This document shows, one piece after another, positions 40,417 through 52,900 of a stretch of 64,000 nt of DNA. Position 1 is the first letter of the stretch; each line of letters opens with the position of its first letter. The DNA is from Patagioenas fasciata. Taxonomy: Eukaryota > Chordata > Aves > Columbiformes > Columbidae. Location of the stretch: positions 32,527,501-32,591,500 of the forward strand of contig NC_092523.1 of NCBI RefSeq assembly GCF_037038585.1, written 5' to 3'. A program made the position numbers and the translations under genes. The notes beneath the pieces were generated by a model, which made no database searches, had not been told where the DNA came from, and was given only the letters and a program-made list of their open reading frames with translations.

Positions 40417-43400
40417 TAACAAAATGGGGTAACTGGGTGTTTGTCAGAATGTACTGTCATTCACTTTGTTACAAATTAATGTTTATGCTCTTCCATGCAT
40501 TGTTCTAGTTCATGTAATGCTAAGGATGAAACAGAAAACATGTAATAGACTCCATTCTACGATTGGCTGAAATCACATATTTAAAAGTATGCATTCAGCA
40601 TTATATATCCAACAAGAGGATAATTAAATGGTCTCTCATATATGCTAAAAAGTAACAATAATAAATTGAAAATAGTTGCAAGTGGAATATGCCGCTTGGT
40701 TTCACAACTTAGACAGTAGGCTTTTTTTTTTCTGAGGAGAAAATAAAAAAACAGAACCAAAAAACTCAAACACAACAACAAAAAAACAACCACCAGAAAA
40801 CAACAACAACCAAAAAAAAAAGCCTCAAAATCTCACCCTGACTAATTTTGAGGAAACTTAACTTCAGAGGTTTTTTAAATTTTTTAACATCTAAAGTAGT
40901 AGCAATGTGCTACTTCCATAATAATATTTTGTTACTGAAACAGACCAGAGATGGAATCAAATATAAACCCAACTCAGCTTTATGACTAAAAATTTCTGTA
41001 TGTCCATGTTTTTAAAGGTAGCCTTCTTCTCAAAAGTAAGTCTATACTTTTTATAGACTGACTAAAGAATTGCATGGTACGTTTACAAGAAAATCTGGTT
41101 AAGTGGTTATTGTAATTGACAATGTGCCAGTTATGAGAATACTATTATATCTTCCCATTGTAAGTTTATTCCACAAATAAAAGCATTGTGTAGGAGCTTC
41201 ACACACAAAATGCCATGGGTGTTTGCACAGCTGACTGACACGTTAAATGGCTTCCAATGTTCTAGGGCAGGCTGCCCATGAAAGCAAGTCCAGCTCTATC
41301 TGCTTGAGTGGAGTTACTTTAGATCATTCAAGAGTTCACTTTAACTACATTTTCATAAGAGGTGGCCCACATATTCAAGATAATAAAATGGTCAAAAAGC
41401 TTTCTTGGCTTTAGTCAACAGTTTGGACTGCTGTAAAACATATCCACTAAGCTTTTGAAAGTTAAATATACTTATTAGCTGCTAATATTTTATGTTTCTT
41501 TGGAGAAACATATAAAAAAAGGAGAATGTCTTACTTATTTCTGCATTAACAGAGTCTCAATGTTCCTTCTTACTGAAGCAATTTGGCATTTCAAATTCCT
41601 TTGGAATAATCTATACCAGTTTAACATGAGTCCTACTTAGTTAAATGACAGCATTCTCTTTCATGGACTGTCTTATTTATATACAAGAAGCTTGCTCCAA
41701 AGTATTAAAATACAGTGTAGAGAAAGCACTTACATTATGAATACACAGGAATGACTGGAAATAGAAAAAAAATTAAATAGATGAGACTACCTAACTAAGA
41801 GTACATCAAATACAATGTTGAACTAAACAAACAAAGAGGGACATCCAGATTAAGCACCATATTTGTAGGTTGGTTGAGAAACTGGATCTTAATTTCTTAA
41901 GAGTGAGAGAGTACTTATGACTTTGCTAACTTCTGTGCTATAGAGACCTCTTTTAAAATTATTTTCAAAATTGGCTTTGACAGACCCTGACTTCAAAGGG
42001 GACAATGAGAAAAATGTGGTCCTGAGACTTCTAGGCAGGGCAACAGTGGTGCTCCTGATGTGTTTTGGTTGTGTGAAATAAGCATGCTTAATAAAACCAG
42101 GTTATCCCTCATGGCTCCATTCTGTCACTTCTTAGCTCTAAGTTTGATACTAGTCACTAATATTTTGCTAGCATGTAATACCTTGAGTGTGTATAATAGC
42201 AAATACTACAGACCGATGAGATAACACCAGTATCAAGAAGATTAGTTTTCCTGCCCCTACAGATGTGGGAAAGGTTTACAACAGGGATCCTGTCCATTTT
42301 TCATCTGAGATTTAAGAGCTTTTCCAGGGTCTGACCAGGTTAGCTAATACCGATAACACAATTACTCTCTCCTTTTTTGCTTCTGATGGCTATTATGCCT
42401 GAATGGATCATCAAAATTTGCTTTCTTCTTCACAGGTAATGAATTGGCTAATCCCTGACCAGCCTAATGCTTGACTTTGGGGTCTTAAATGCCTGTGCCC
42501 CTGCCCTACACCTGCTTAATTTATTATCAGACCACACAGGTATAAGTGGGCACTTTATTTTCCTGTACAAATCAATTCAAACCTCTTTGTTAATCACTTA
42601 AAAGATCTTTCAAATCTAACATTACACAAAGAAAGAAAAACTACTTTTAGTATAATAGCCTGATAGTGACTGTGTAGCCATATTATGGTAGACTAATAAT
42701 TATTGGCCAGTTTCATTTTTGCAGCAAAAACCTCTTTGTCACATCAGCAAAAAAAGTGGACAATTACTACTTGAACTGAACCCCCTACTAATTGCTGTCT
42801 TTGTTTCAAGACCTTCAAAGATTTCTCTCCCTAACCCTTCCTCACATCTCTTCTGCCTCAGTAAAAGTTTAGTCTTTCACTACTTTATGTCCCTAGTCCT
42901 TACATGCCTGTATTTTATTTGCTTTCTTTCCTTTCACTCTGGAATAATAAAGTAAAATTAACAAGATACAGCCAGCAGGTGCACAAGGAAAAAATCATCA
43001 CGTCTCTGACATAGTTTTCAGACCTAATTAAATTGGGTTATCTCAAAGATAATCCATTCAGTTTCTGTGAGGGTGCATTCATTAGCATGACTGCTGATGG
43101 AAGCACTTATAAGTGAGATCTTTGTAGGAGGAATTAATTATTGTCAATCTGGTGTCTCATTAGTGTCAATATAGGACTTCCCCCAAAAAAAGGTATTTTT
43201 TTTTTTTATTAAAAAGACATTATTTAAGCCATATTAGTTTTGGCCCACAGACATTGCCAAACCCTGAAATGTTATTTTATAATAGTAGTGGAGAACCACC
43301 TACTGGAAATAACACTTCTTGCCGTGCAATCCATGGTTCCTTAGTTCTTACTGTATCCTTTTTCAGTCCACATCCTCAGTGAAAAACGGCTCTGAGGAGC

Positions 43401-44218
43401 TGCTACTGTTTTATTTCTTTGGACCACTTTTTAAACAAACAAACAAGTCTGCACCAAATTCCAGAAGAGGAACCGAAAACAAAAAAAAAAAAAACAGAAA
43501 TATTAAAAATCATCCTGCAAATGTTAAGCAGGAATCAGAATAATGATGCTGTAAGTTCCTAAGAAGGATACTACCAATATAGGACATCCTATGCTACGGA
43601 AAATATGCAGTTATGACTTACAGAGGACTACAACAAAGACCTTGTTACTAAAACATACTAAAATTTATTTAATTCATTGTTTTTCCTTAACAGTGTACTT
43701 TATTTTTATGCAAGTTGTTGGGTTTGTTTGGTTTTGTTTTGTGGGTTTGGGGGTTTTTGTTTTGTGGGTTGGTTGGTTTGTTTGTTTTGTTGTTGTCGTA
43801 GAGGTGTTTTTGTTTTTCCCACAGCAAGCAACAGGAATGTGGGTGCTGTATTTTAAGAATAAACCACAGCAACAAAAATAATAGTAATTGTATTAAGGCA
43901 TTATTTTTTCTTAAATTCTGCCTCCACCTGCTGGGCAGTGGGAGGTAATGCCACTGTGACAATAAAAAGTGTCTTGCCAACAGCAATATTGCCAATATTG
44001 TGCTGAATATCCAGACATGGTATCTGAAGCCAGGATGAACTTCTTTATTAGCTGCAGAATTACAATACAGATGAAAAATATATATTCATCACATAGAGAG
44101 CTTCCATCAAGTTGCTGCAGATTCTTTTAAAGGTGATTTCAGTTATGGATTTAGAGTTGTGTAGCCCGTGGTAGAAACAGGAGAAAAATGCTGCTACAAC
44201 AGGCAGTCTTATACTCAC
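40417..44218. other. FGL1-PCM1 spacer, no gene recognised
   Basis: No gene was seen. Simple sequence includes an A-rich CAAA stretch near 40744-40821, a T-run at 43198-43208, an A-run at 43481-43494 and a TG/GTTT-rich stretch at about 43718-43798. Confidence 0.55.
43718..43798 (+). repeat. GTTT/GGTT-rich simple sequence
   Basis: A plus-strand stretch built almost only of G and T, with several GGG runs and many GTTT units. It is low complexity, and the reading frames across it are artefacts. Confidence 0.65.
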
Positions 44219-44268
44219 CTCTTTCATCCACTGCACATTGTCCATACATTCATTTGATACAGGGGCAT
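44219..44268 (-). other. FGL1: Candidate minus-strand exon (50 nt) upstream of FGL1
   Basis: On the minus strand the acceptor TTTTCTCCAGCAG is followed by 50 nt and a near-consensus donor (GAG|GTGAGTAT). The frame that joins the CpG-island donor at 45184 to the 36801-36862 candidate is open: two bases, then APVSNECMDNVQWMKE. An ATG (complement of 44243-44245) lies in that frame. The acceptor is a tandem CAGCAG, so a 53-nt form (to 44271) is possible but would shift nothing, adding one codon. Splice sites are seen; transcription is inferred. Confidence 0.45.
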
Positions 44269-44713
44269 CTGCTGGAGAAAACGACGACATTTTTATTAGA
44301 AACATTTGTATTTCACAGGTTTTCCAACAATTTAGTTCCTTTTCTAAATTACAGATAAATGAATGTGTCATTGAAAAAGTTTAACGTATCATTTATTTTT
44401 TGGTGGACCAAAATGCATTGGTAGAACTACTAATACAGGAGAGATGGGGGGTTAACTAAATTTCCACATAATACCAGTAGAATGTTTCTTGCCCAGGGCA
44501 AACCACAAGGCAGAGGTAAATATTCCATGCTTCTGCTTTAGAAACTCAGTGTAATGGAAATGCTGAAAATGATAACTCTTTTTTCCCATCCTGACAATGA
44601 GGGAGAGCCCCCTCAAATGAGAGAAATATAAATGATACCAGCTTTACTGAAAAAGAAATCTAACATTCTGAGCATACAGTGCAAGCCCAGCTCTCCAAAG
44701 CACCAGCAACAAG

Positions 44714-44801
44714 AATCACAGAATGTTAGGGATTGGAAGGGATCTCGAAAGATCATCTAGTCCAATCCCCCTGCCAGAGCAGGGCACCCAGATGAGGTTA
44801 C
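44714..44801 (-). mobile_element. CR1 LINE 3'-tail fragment, 88 bp
   Basis: The complement of a CR1 3' end: AATCACAGAATGTTAGGGAT, AAGGGATCTCGAAAGATCAT, CTAGTCCAATCCCCCTGCCA and GATGAGGTTAC. It is strongly 5'-truncated. It closely resembles the copies at 21497 and 28954, suggesting the same young CR1 subfamily. It sits about 250 bases outside the PCM1 CpG island. Confidence 0.92.
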
Positions 44802-45183
44802 GAAGAACTTCTGCTAAATAAAAGTTTATCTGCCCGGAAGAACTGGGTGATCAGAGCATGAGAGCAAAGCACAGCACGACTACTACCAAAATCCTATTTT
44901 CTTTTTCCGTACTTTTTTTTCAAAAGGAAAGTTTCGAGAACTCAGATCTGTAAACTCTAAGTCCTAAAGCAAGTTGCTAAGCAGAAAAAAGAGTTGAACA
45001 AACTACAACGATTTCCACCTTTCCACCGCTGCATTTTCTGCTGCCAGTTCTCGGCTGAGCCCAAACGCTCACACAGGCTCTGCGAGCCGGCACTGCCCCA
45101 AACGGGCACAGCATCTGATCCCCGCCCACGCTCAAGGTTTTGACGTGACTCGACTACTCTTCCAGTCAGCTCACGTCACTTAC

Positions 45184-45300
45184 AGTCTTCATCAGCGGTT
45201 CCGGATTTTAGTTTACAGCCCCAAGCCTCCCGACGCCTCGCTGCCGCCGCCCGGCCGTGCGAGGTGCCAACCCTCTTCTCGCGCGCTGCACGCTGGGACT
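45184..45300 (-). other. Candidate minus-strand first exon ending in a consensus donor
   Basis: On the minus strand the island sequence reads GCTGATGAAGACT|GTAAGTGACG, a consensus splice donor at 45183-45182. The first-exon start is unknown; the given right edge is only illustrative. The frame open through the donor (TADED plus one base) joins the next candidate exon at 44268 in phase. Confidence 0.4.
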
Positions 45301-45487
45301 TGCAGTTTCGACCGCCTCTGACAGCGCGCGCGCCGAGAAGCGCGGGAAGGGCCGCCCTCGCAGTTACGTGGCCCGAGGCGGGCGGTGCTCGCGCGGCGCG
45401 GAAGGGCATCGCCGGGCGGAGGTTACTAAGTAACGGTGTGTATCCGTCCGCTGCGGCCCGCCTTCCGCGCCCCTGGCGGAGTGGTGG

Positions 45488-45518
45488 CCAAGATGGCGGT
45501 AGTGGTTGAGGGCGGGCT
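45488..45518 (+). promoter_or_regulatory. PCM1: YY1-type element and end of candidate PCM1 exon 1
   Basis: CCAAGATGGCGG is a YY1 consensus, often found just downstream of the start site in CpG-island promoters. It is followed 19 bases later by a near-perfect splice donor, GGGCT|GTGAGTCC. This makes 45518 the likeliest end of the noncoding first exon. Alternative donors lie at 45682 (GGG|GTGAGC) and 46196 (CCGG|GTGAGTGAG). Confidence 0.55.
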
Positions 45519-46196
45519 GTGAGTCCTTTCGCCAGCCCTGTTTCGCTGCGCTGAGCGAAGCAAGGCCGCGGCTCTTCTCCGCTGCCGGAAGGCGAAACGT
45601 TCGGCCGGGCAGCGCCAGGCCTCGCGAGTAGTGAACGGCGGTGGAGGAGAAACTGGGCCTGGGTGACCTCCCCTCTGTCGCGGGGTGAGCCGCCCTCTCT
45701 GCCCCTCGCGCGGCGGGCTGCCCCTTCTTCCTCAGGCGGCGGAGCGCGGGAGAGGCGGGGGCCGCCGCCGGTGGGGCAGGGCCGCCTGGCTCGGCCTTTG
45801 CGCCCCTGCAGGCCCGCGGGGGTGGGCACCCGGCCGCTGAGGAGAGTGGATTAGGCTCGCTGACGGGCAGGAGGGGGCCGGGGCCGGTCGGCCCAGGGAA
45901 GTCTTGAGGTGCCAGCAGGTTGAGCGGGTCGCTCCCCGCCGCCCCGGGGAAAAGCGCGTTATCCGCTCTCCAAGGAGACGCCCGCGCTTTTGCCTGAGGC
46001 GCTTCGAGCAGAGCCCGCCTATCCCCATCCTCCGGTTGCCGGGCTTTGGCGCCGTGAAGGAGCGGGCTCTCTGAGCGCCTCCCGACCGCCCCGGCTCGGG
46101 CAGCGCCCCGCCTGCCTCACACAGCAGCTCGGCGGGCAGAGCCACCGGGGGATCTCTCAATCTGTCGGCCCCGTTGGCGGCGACGAGACCCGCCGG

Positions 46197-49100
46197 GTGA
46201 GTGAGTCAGGTCGGGGCGGTGGGAAGGGCAGAGGTGCGAGGCTCGGTCCCCGGCTCTGCAGTCTGCTAGTGCTAGGCATCCCTCCCTTGGGCCGGGCCTT
46301 TGCATTTGGGTTTCTCTTAGCGCCTAGCTCGTGTGGGGACTGTCCGGTGCAACAGGAGAGGACTTGTTTCGTTGTCTGCTCCTGTTTAATGATTTTTTTT
46401 TTTTTTAAATGTTTCGCAATACCCTGTAGACATTTAATGAGTTAATGCTAAATTAATGCTCAGTGGTGAGTGTGCGCCCTAAAACCCTGAAGAAAAGTTT
46501 GATCCCGTTTTTACTCTTTATGGCTCTATGTTGGCTTTTTACAACTTTTTGTTTTCCATTTAATTTTCAAAAGTTTCTATGTGCAGAGTTAAGTGCTCTT
46601 CAGAGCTCTTGCAGTTCATGTGAATAGGGAAAAATGTCAGAAACAATTCTGCTGTAGAAAAAAGCCATTTAAGATATATATGTCTTTGATTTGTTACCAT
46701 GTTTCCTAGGGATACTTTTGAGCAATTTGCATATCGCTGTTAGATGTACGAAATGTGTTTTGACTGAATCTTCCATATTTTGACTGTAATGCTACATGTT
46801 ACCTTATTCTGTAGAAAATAAACTTGAAAGTGTTTTTTTCAAGTTCATAGTTAATGTTGTAAGGCAGTATGCACGTGCTCAAATAGAGCCTTTATACATA
46901 TTCTCTAATGTGCAGGAAGTTGAGATTGCTAATAGGTTGCTGGATGCAGAAATAGTGTAATGGGAGGATACCAAAGCTTTCATTAGAGGGTTTCTTCTGG
47001 AAATAGCTGGTATAATGGAAAGTAAGAAAAAAATACAAATCAGTGAAGTGTGTGTGGGCAGGTGGAAAACACAGCTTCAGTGGGGGAGTTTCATGTTTAA
47101 TAAAAAAGTTGGCTGAACCTCTTTGTGTTTTTAACTCAGTTGAAGGGATAAAATACCAGCATAGCTCTGGGACTATAACTTGAATATAACTGATTTGGAA
47201 GTGTCAGAGACTGTAATATGAATGTTTAGAGACTCGCTTTCTGGGAAGGACACAGTTGTGTTAGAACGCTTCAAAAGCCACTTGCTGGAAGTAATCAGGA
47301 TATTGTTATTTTTGAGCTGTCTTTAGTAGGGTGCATTAGTGTTTGCCTAGTGTCCTTGTTTGAGAATATTATTCAGAATAGTCCATCTGTGGCAGTGAAT
47401 TTACTTCAGAGGTACTGAGAGACTCCTACAGCAAAGACAGTTGAAGGTAGCTTTGCAAAAGTTTAAAATGAAGTAAGTGTGAATAGTTGTTTAGTTATTT
47501 GTATTATGTAAAGAAGAATACTGCCTTTTTTTTTTTTTTTTTTTTACAATGGGAGGTAGGGGAAAAACATATTTTGCTGTGATCTCAGTAGAGTTATATA
47601 ACATGATGAGGAAACAGCTTACTGAGTTGGACTGTAAACCCAGATGGCCTCTGATCTTGTCAAGATGAACTTATTATGCTTAGTAGCATAGGTCAGGATA
47701 GAGTGCCAGTTGAAATGTTGGCGCTCACACATCTACAAAGCTGAAGAGTTTATCTGTAACTGAAGTTCTTGCAAAACATAAGTATTTTCTAAAATAAGTT
47801 AAACTCTGATAACTGTTTGAATGCTTGTCAGATTTACATGGAGTTGTCAGGAGACCTTCCCTGTGAACTTTTCATGGAATGCTTGTGCTTCTGCATGAAA
47901 ACAAAGATAATGTGCAAGGGCATTGTGTTATTTTCTAAATAAATCTGACAGTTCGCCTGAGTAGAAGTTGCACAGGAGGTATGGTTTTACAGTTGATCTC
48001 TCTGGGTGTTGCACCTCCTGATGACATGGCTTTTATTTGCCTTCTTTGAGCTTACAGGTATTTCTTATTTAGCCATAGGTTTATCCAGATCAGGGAGCTT
48101 ATCCAGTTGAGAACTCACCTGTGTGGGTTTTTTGGTTTGTTTGTTTGAGGGTGGGTTTTCTTGTGTTGTGTGTGTGGGGGTTGTTTTGTTTTTGTTTAAT
48201 TTTGGTTTTTTGCCTAGCTAGTTCATAGATGGTGCCTTCTGATTCCATGGCCTACGGGACACTTCTGTTGAGACAAAGAAGGGAGTATGAACACATGTGC
48301 AAGAACTGTAGGGCACAGATCTGCCAGTTCCCAGAGTAGCAGGCACTGAATTATACCTGTGTTATGATTGTGATTGTGAGATGCAAAAGCGGAATTACTC
48401 ATAACTGTGTTAATGTGGCTTAGGTTGGTATGCTGCTGAGTGGAGATGTGGTTATGGTATAATGAGCATAACCAATAAATCCTATTTCCTTCATGATATA
48501 GTAATAGGCTGTGTTTGCACAAAAGTACTGCTTTGTGCAAATGAACCTACTGATGAGGCTGTAATTGACTACTATAACTAAGTGTGATAGTATAGGTTTT
48601 AAACTTCAGTATTTTTTTTTTTTCTGGAACTGATTAGAAAAAGAAACCTTCTTAGATACTTCTTAATCTTGAGTTTTAGGTGATTTCTTCACCTGCACTG
48701 TGTGAAGTATCAGTGAGAAAATTAATAGTAGGTAGGTTGCAGTAAAATATTTAGAAATAAATTGTCCTTTTAATTTTTTTTGATTCTGTTGAAGATAAAG
48801 TTAGGATCATGTCCTAACACAGCAGTTAAAACTAGCTGGAAAGAGTAATTATCTGCAAAACTTATTCTTCTACATCTGCAATGGAACTTCATCGCGATTA
48901 TAAAGAAAAAGTTGGTAGCTTTGTGCAGTGGAACTGTGCCAGCAGCACTTAAACTAAACAATTTTGATTGCTGCCCAAGAGTATGTACAGTTATGTGTCC
49001 TTCAGCTTTTTGAACAGGCTAATGTAATTTTACTGCTATAAAGGAATACTTTGTTTCTATCTTTCACCTTTAACAACTTTTTTATTACTAGAGTCAAAAC

Positions 49101-49793
49101 TAGAAGTGAAAATAAAAACTTTTAACATGTAGTTGACTTTATACTGCACAGAGTGATACGATTAGAGAGCAGCAAGGCTCTAGGAAACAAATTATTTTGG
49201 TTTTGCTAGAAACTATAATGTAAGTGGTGTGGCATTCACTGCTTAAAAGACTTACCTGTGGTAAAGAAAGTAAAAATCCTTTAATTGGTATCTATTTTCC
49301 GTGTATTGTACCAGGTATCCCCTTCAGTGCTCTGTTGTCAGTATCTAAATATTGTAATAAATGTGAATGTTTGACATATTAGATCTCCAAAATCACTTAC
49401 TGTATTGAATAGGCATCACCCTGGACCTGAAAGTTCAGGCTTTGTGAATCACAGAGCTGTCTTTCCAAGCACTGCATAGTGTGTTTTAAAGTGAGGAACA
49501 CTGAGAGTCTCCAAAGAAAAAAATTATTTAGTTTCGAAGAGCAGGGATTAAAAAAGGAAAAAAAAAAAAAGGGTAACACACACCCCCCAACTACTTGTTC
49601 AGTTTTTAATGCCACTATGTTGTGTTCTTCTCGTTGTTACATTTTTAGTAACAGAGTTCAGTAAACATGGGTTTTAGTTTCCTAAAACAGCCTTGTGTTT
49701 GCATTTTATGATGAAAATGTAGTAGTTGTTTCAGATTATGAATCTTTAAAATATTTGACATAAACTGATTTTAATACAGCCTGTTTCTTTCAG
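46197..49793 (+). other. PCM1: PCM1 intron 1
   Basis: The intron between the noncoding first exon and the start-codon exon. It contains a T-run (47526-47545) and a GT-rich stretch (about 48121-48215). No transposon or coding segment was recognised. Its left edge depends on which first-exon donor is used. Confidence 0.7.
48121..48215 (+). repeat. GT/GTTT-rich simple sequence
   Basis: A run of GGTTTGTTTG, TGTTGTGTGTGTGGGGG and GTTTTTG units on the plus strand within PCM1 intron 1. Confidence 0.65.
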
Positions 49794-49925
49794 CTATTTC
49801 TTTTAGATTCTTTTTATTGATTGCTTGTCATGGCAACAGGAGGTGGTCCCTTTGAAGAAGTCATGAATGACCAAGACTTGCCTAGCTGGAGCAATGACAG
49901 CTTTGATGACCGGCTGAACAACACG
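49794..49925 (+). CDS. PCM1: PCM1 exon 2 (start codon)
   Basis: The CDS begins at 49830 and covers residues 1-32, ending at ACG|GTATAA in phase 0. Two acceptors are possible for the 5' UTR part: TTTCTTTCAG at 49793 and TTCTTTTAG at 49806. They change only the UTR. Confidence 0.95.
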
Positions 49926-52900
49926 GTATAATTAATCTTATCTTTTGGTTCCTATTTTATGATGTATGTTAATTTCCAGGTAGATTCTGTTAGTCACAGC
50001 TAACAATGCAAAACTCTAAGCCTTGTTAGTACAGCTTTACAGGTAAGTATCCACAAAACCAGTAGAAATAATTGAAGTAGATGTTAGCAAGCAATGAGGG
50101 TAATTCAGAGGTTGTGAAGTCTGTAGATGGGAAGTGTTTTGGGTAAAAAAAAAAAAAAAAAAAGTAGCTAGACACAAAAGCATTGTAGGTGTCATGAAAG
50201 TGAAAACTCTCATTTTAAAAGTTCTAAACGGCTGAAAAGTCTTCAGCAAAGAAGAGAAATACAATTTTAGCTTCCTTTGAAAATAATTTAATGTATTATA
50301 TGAGCAAATGGGTTTAAAATTTCCTGAAAAGCTATTTTTAATTTATGCAGTGGATTTTTTGTAATGTGACATTTGCTCTAGAAAACTCAGTGCATATTTG
50401 GATACTGCTTTTTACTTCTGAAATGGAAGTAAAATTTCTTTGACTGAATTAAAACATTTACTTTTGTATCTGTGTGGATAATAAATACAACCTTTTTTCT
50501 TCATTCTCCTCCTTAAGGACTGGGGAAGTCAACAGAAGAAAGCAAACAGATCTTCAGAAAAAAACAAGAAAAAGCTTGGTGGGGAAGCTGAAACAAGGCT
50601 TACTAATGATATATCTCCAGAATCCTCACCTGGAATAGGACGACGAAAGACCAGAACTCCTCATAGTTTTCCTCATGCTCGATACATGACCCAGATGTCT
50701 GTTCCAGAGCAGGCTGAGCTAGAAAGGCTTAAACAAAGAATAAACTTTAGTGATCTGGATCAGGTTGGTGTGAATACTAGATCCCACTATAAATGTGACT
50801 AAAATTTATTCAGCTATTTCTTAATAACTTGACAGATGAATGAGCTTTCTCAAACAAGTAAGATTTTTAAAAAGCTTATAGGCACCATGGGAGCCAAATC
50901 AAAATTCTGGTTTTGAGCTTAAGAGAATTGTGGAAAGGTCAGAAGCACGGCTTTCCTATACTTGAGGGTACACTGTCTTCACTTTCTTCTTCTCAGTTGT
51001 TGAGAAGTCCCTGTGTCCTCAAATCAGTATTACTCATTGTCTGCCACTTGAGAATATCTGTTACCTGATTTTGAAAGTCTGTTCCTGAAGTGCCAGTTTG
51101 TGATTTTGAACATGTTATCCATGTGGATTGAGCAGAAGAGTAGTTTTAATAACTGCTCCTCAGTAAAGTGTAGAGCAATGTATGGCATGAGCACTTGAGC
51201 AATAACTGCTTCCTTGGTAAAGTGGCGTGTTCATCCTTCCTTTGTCCAGAACAATGACAAGTGTGAGGGATTAATGATTTGGTAACAAGGCATGCATTTG
51301 TGCTAACAGTTTCAGAATAGAGGTTTGTTAATCTTTGCCAGTTTGTTGTTAACTTGTTTGGGTTGTGAAGATTCTTTCAAAGGTGGTTCATTGCTTTGAC
51401 TGGGAATATAAAGACTGGGCATAACTTCCTCCACAAGTGTATATTAGGACAACAAGTTGCTATTCAGAAGGTTCTAAAGAAAAGCTGAAGTATGAGGTAT
51501 CATATTCTCAAAGTGATTATGTTGTTCTTTTATTACTATTCTTCTCTCAAATGTACCTGGAGAAGTAGGATGCCTTTCACTATAGTAAAGGTGGAGGCCA
51601 CAGCAAGGATGAGGACTTAAGCTCTGAGGAACTGCAAGACCTTTTAGTTGTTCTTGGAAGGTGGGCTTGCTTTCTGAAAACTATATGGCAAAAAAATCAC
51701 CTGTACTGTATTTACCTAGCTTTTGGCTAGTTAGTGGCTAATAAGGTAACTTCAAAATCAGTCTAATAATGCTGCAGAACTGATAATTTAGACAGTGAAA
51801 CAAATCAGTGTTGATAATATGTTGGAGGGAAAAAATAAAACAACTGTTCTTTTTTGTTTGTTTGTTTATAGAGAAGCATTGGAAGTGATTCTCAAGGCAG
51901 GGCAACAGCTGCTAACAACAAACGTCAACTTAATGAAAACAAAAAACCGTTCAACTTCCTGTCACTGCAGATAAACACTAACAAGAGCAAAGATCCTGCC
52001 TCAGGTTCCCAAAAAAAGGAAAGTGGGGTGTCAGTCCAATGTAAAGAATTGTTTGGTGCTGCTCTGAGCAAGGATTTCTTGCAAAATTGTCAAGTCTCTG
52101 CTCAAGAAGATGGAGGGGGAGAACCAGCTGTGGATAGTAGCCAGGTATTTACATAGCTTGTAAAGTCTGCGGAATATTGACTCTCAGAAAGGTTTTAATT
52201 ACCTTGTTACTTCTCAGTGCATATTTTTAAATTTCCGCAAAGTATAACTGTCAAATCTTTATTGGAAAGACTTAAATCTTCCCACTTTTTTAGAAGGCAA
52301 GTTGAGGAAAAAGTGAACCCAAACATAATCACGTATTTTTCTTCAGAAATTTTCTTATTGGTAACAGAAACAGTATTAATTTTAATCTTAAAGGTTTGTT
52401 GTCTTTTTATATAGTTCCAAAAAATACTCCCACAGTTTAATATTTTCATGTTAATGAGCTCAGTTCTGATTTAACCTATGTTGACAAGAAGCCCCGTGCT
52501 TCAGTCTTGCAGCTTCACTCATGCATAAATCTATCCTTATCAAGGCTATTGACTTCTAACCACTTGCAGATGTGTGCTTATAGGATTGAAAGTGCTAGTA
52601 TGTCACCTCTTTAATTACTGCTTTGCTGTTGCTGTCACCATTTCTTGTGCATTAAATACATTAAAGCTGTAGCTGAATGCATTCAGTAATTTCAGTGTCT
52701 TTACAGATTGTGAGCAGACTAGTTCAAATTCGCGACTATATTGCTAAGGCCAGCTCCATGCGGGATGATCTTGTAGAGAAAAATGAAAGATCGGCCAATG
52801 TTGAGCGTTTATCACACCTTATAGATCACCTTAAAGAGCAGGAGAAATCCTATCTGAGATTTTTGCAAAAGATGCTTGTAAGTTTGAGAACATAATATAT

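Larger units (their letters stand above)
45050..46280. promoter_or_regulatory. PCM1: CpG-island promoter of PCM1, possibly bidirectional
   Basis: About 1.2 kb that changes abruptly from AT-rich surroundings to very GC-rich, CpG-dense sequence, for example CGCGCGCGCCGAGAAGCGCG. There is no TATA box in a convincing place, as usual for housekeeping genes. Factor-like sites include CCAAGATGGCGG (YY1-type, 45488-45499), GGGACTTGCAGT (similar to the ZNF143 core, 45295-45306), CCGGAAG (ETS, 45585-45591) and a pair of inverted CRE-like octamers (TGACGTGA 45141-45148, TCACGTCA 45171-45178). Open frames across the island follow from GC content and are not genes. It serves PCM1 on the plus strand. A consensus splice donor on the minus strand at 45184 suggests transcription in the other direction too. 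Confidence 0.88.

Noticed and set aside
45176..45829. 217-codon minus-strand open frame in the CpG island
   Set aside because: The composition is Arg/Ala/Gly/Pro-rich, as expected when GC-rich DNA lacks stops. Similar long frames occur in other phases of the island. Only its splice donor was kept as a candidate.
45990..46445. 151-codon plus-strand open frame in the CpG island
   Set aside because: Same GC-driven absence of stops. It overlaps PCM1 5' UTR or intron 1 and contains the candidate donor at 46196.
47620..47660. Short similarity between 36777-36798 and 47628-47648 (GGACTGTAAACCCA...GATGG)
   Set aside because: The match is about 20 bases with a one-base gap and does not extend. Not enough to call a repeat.
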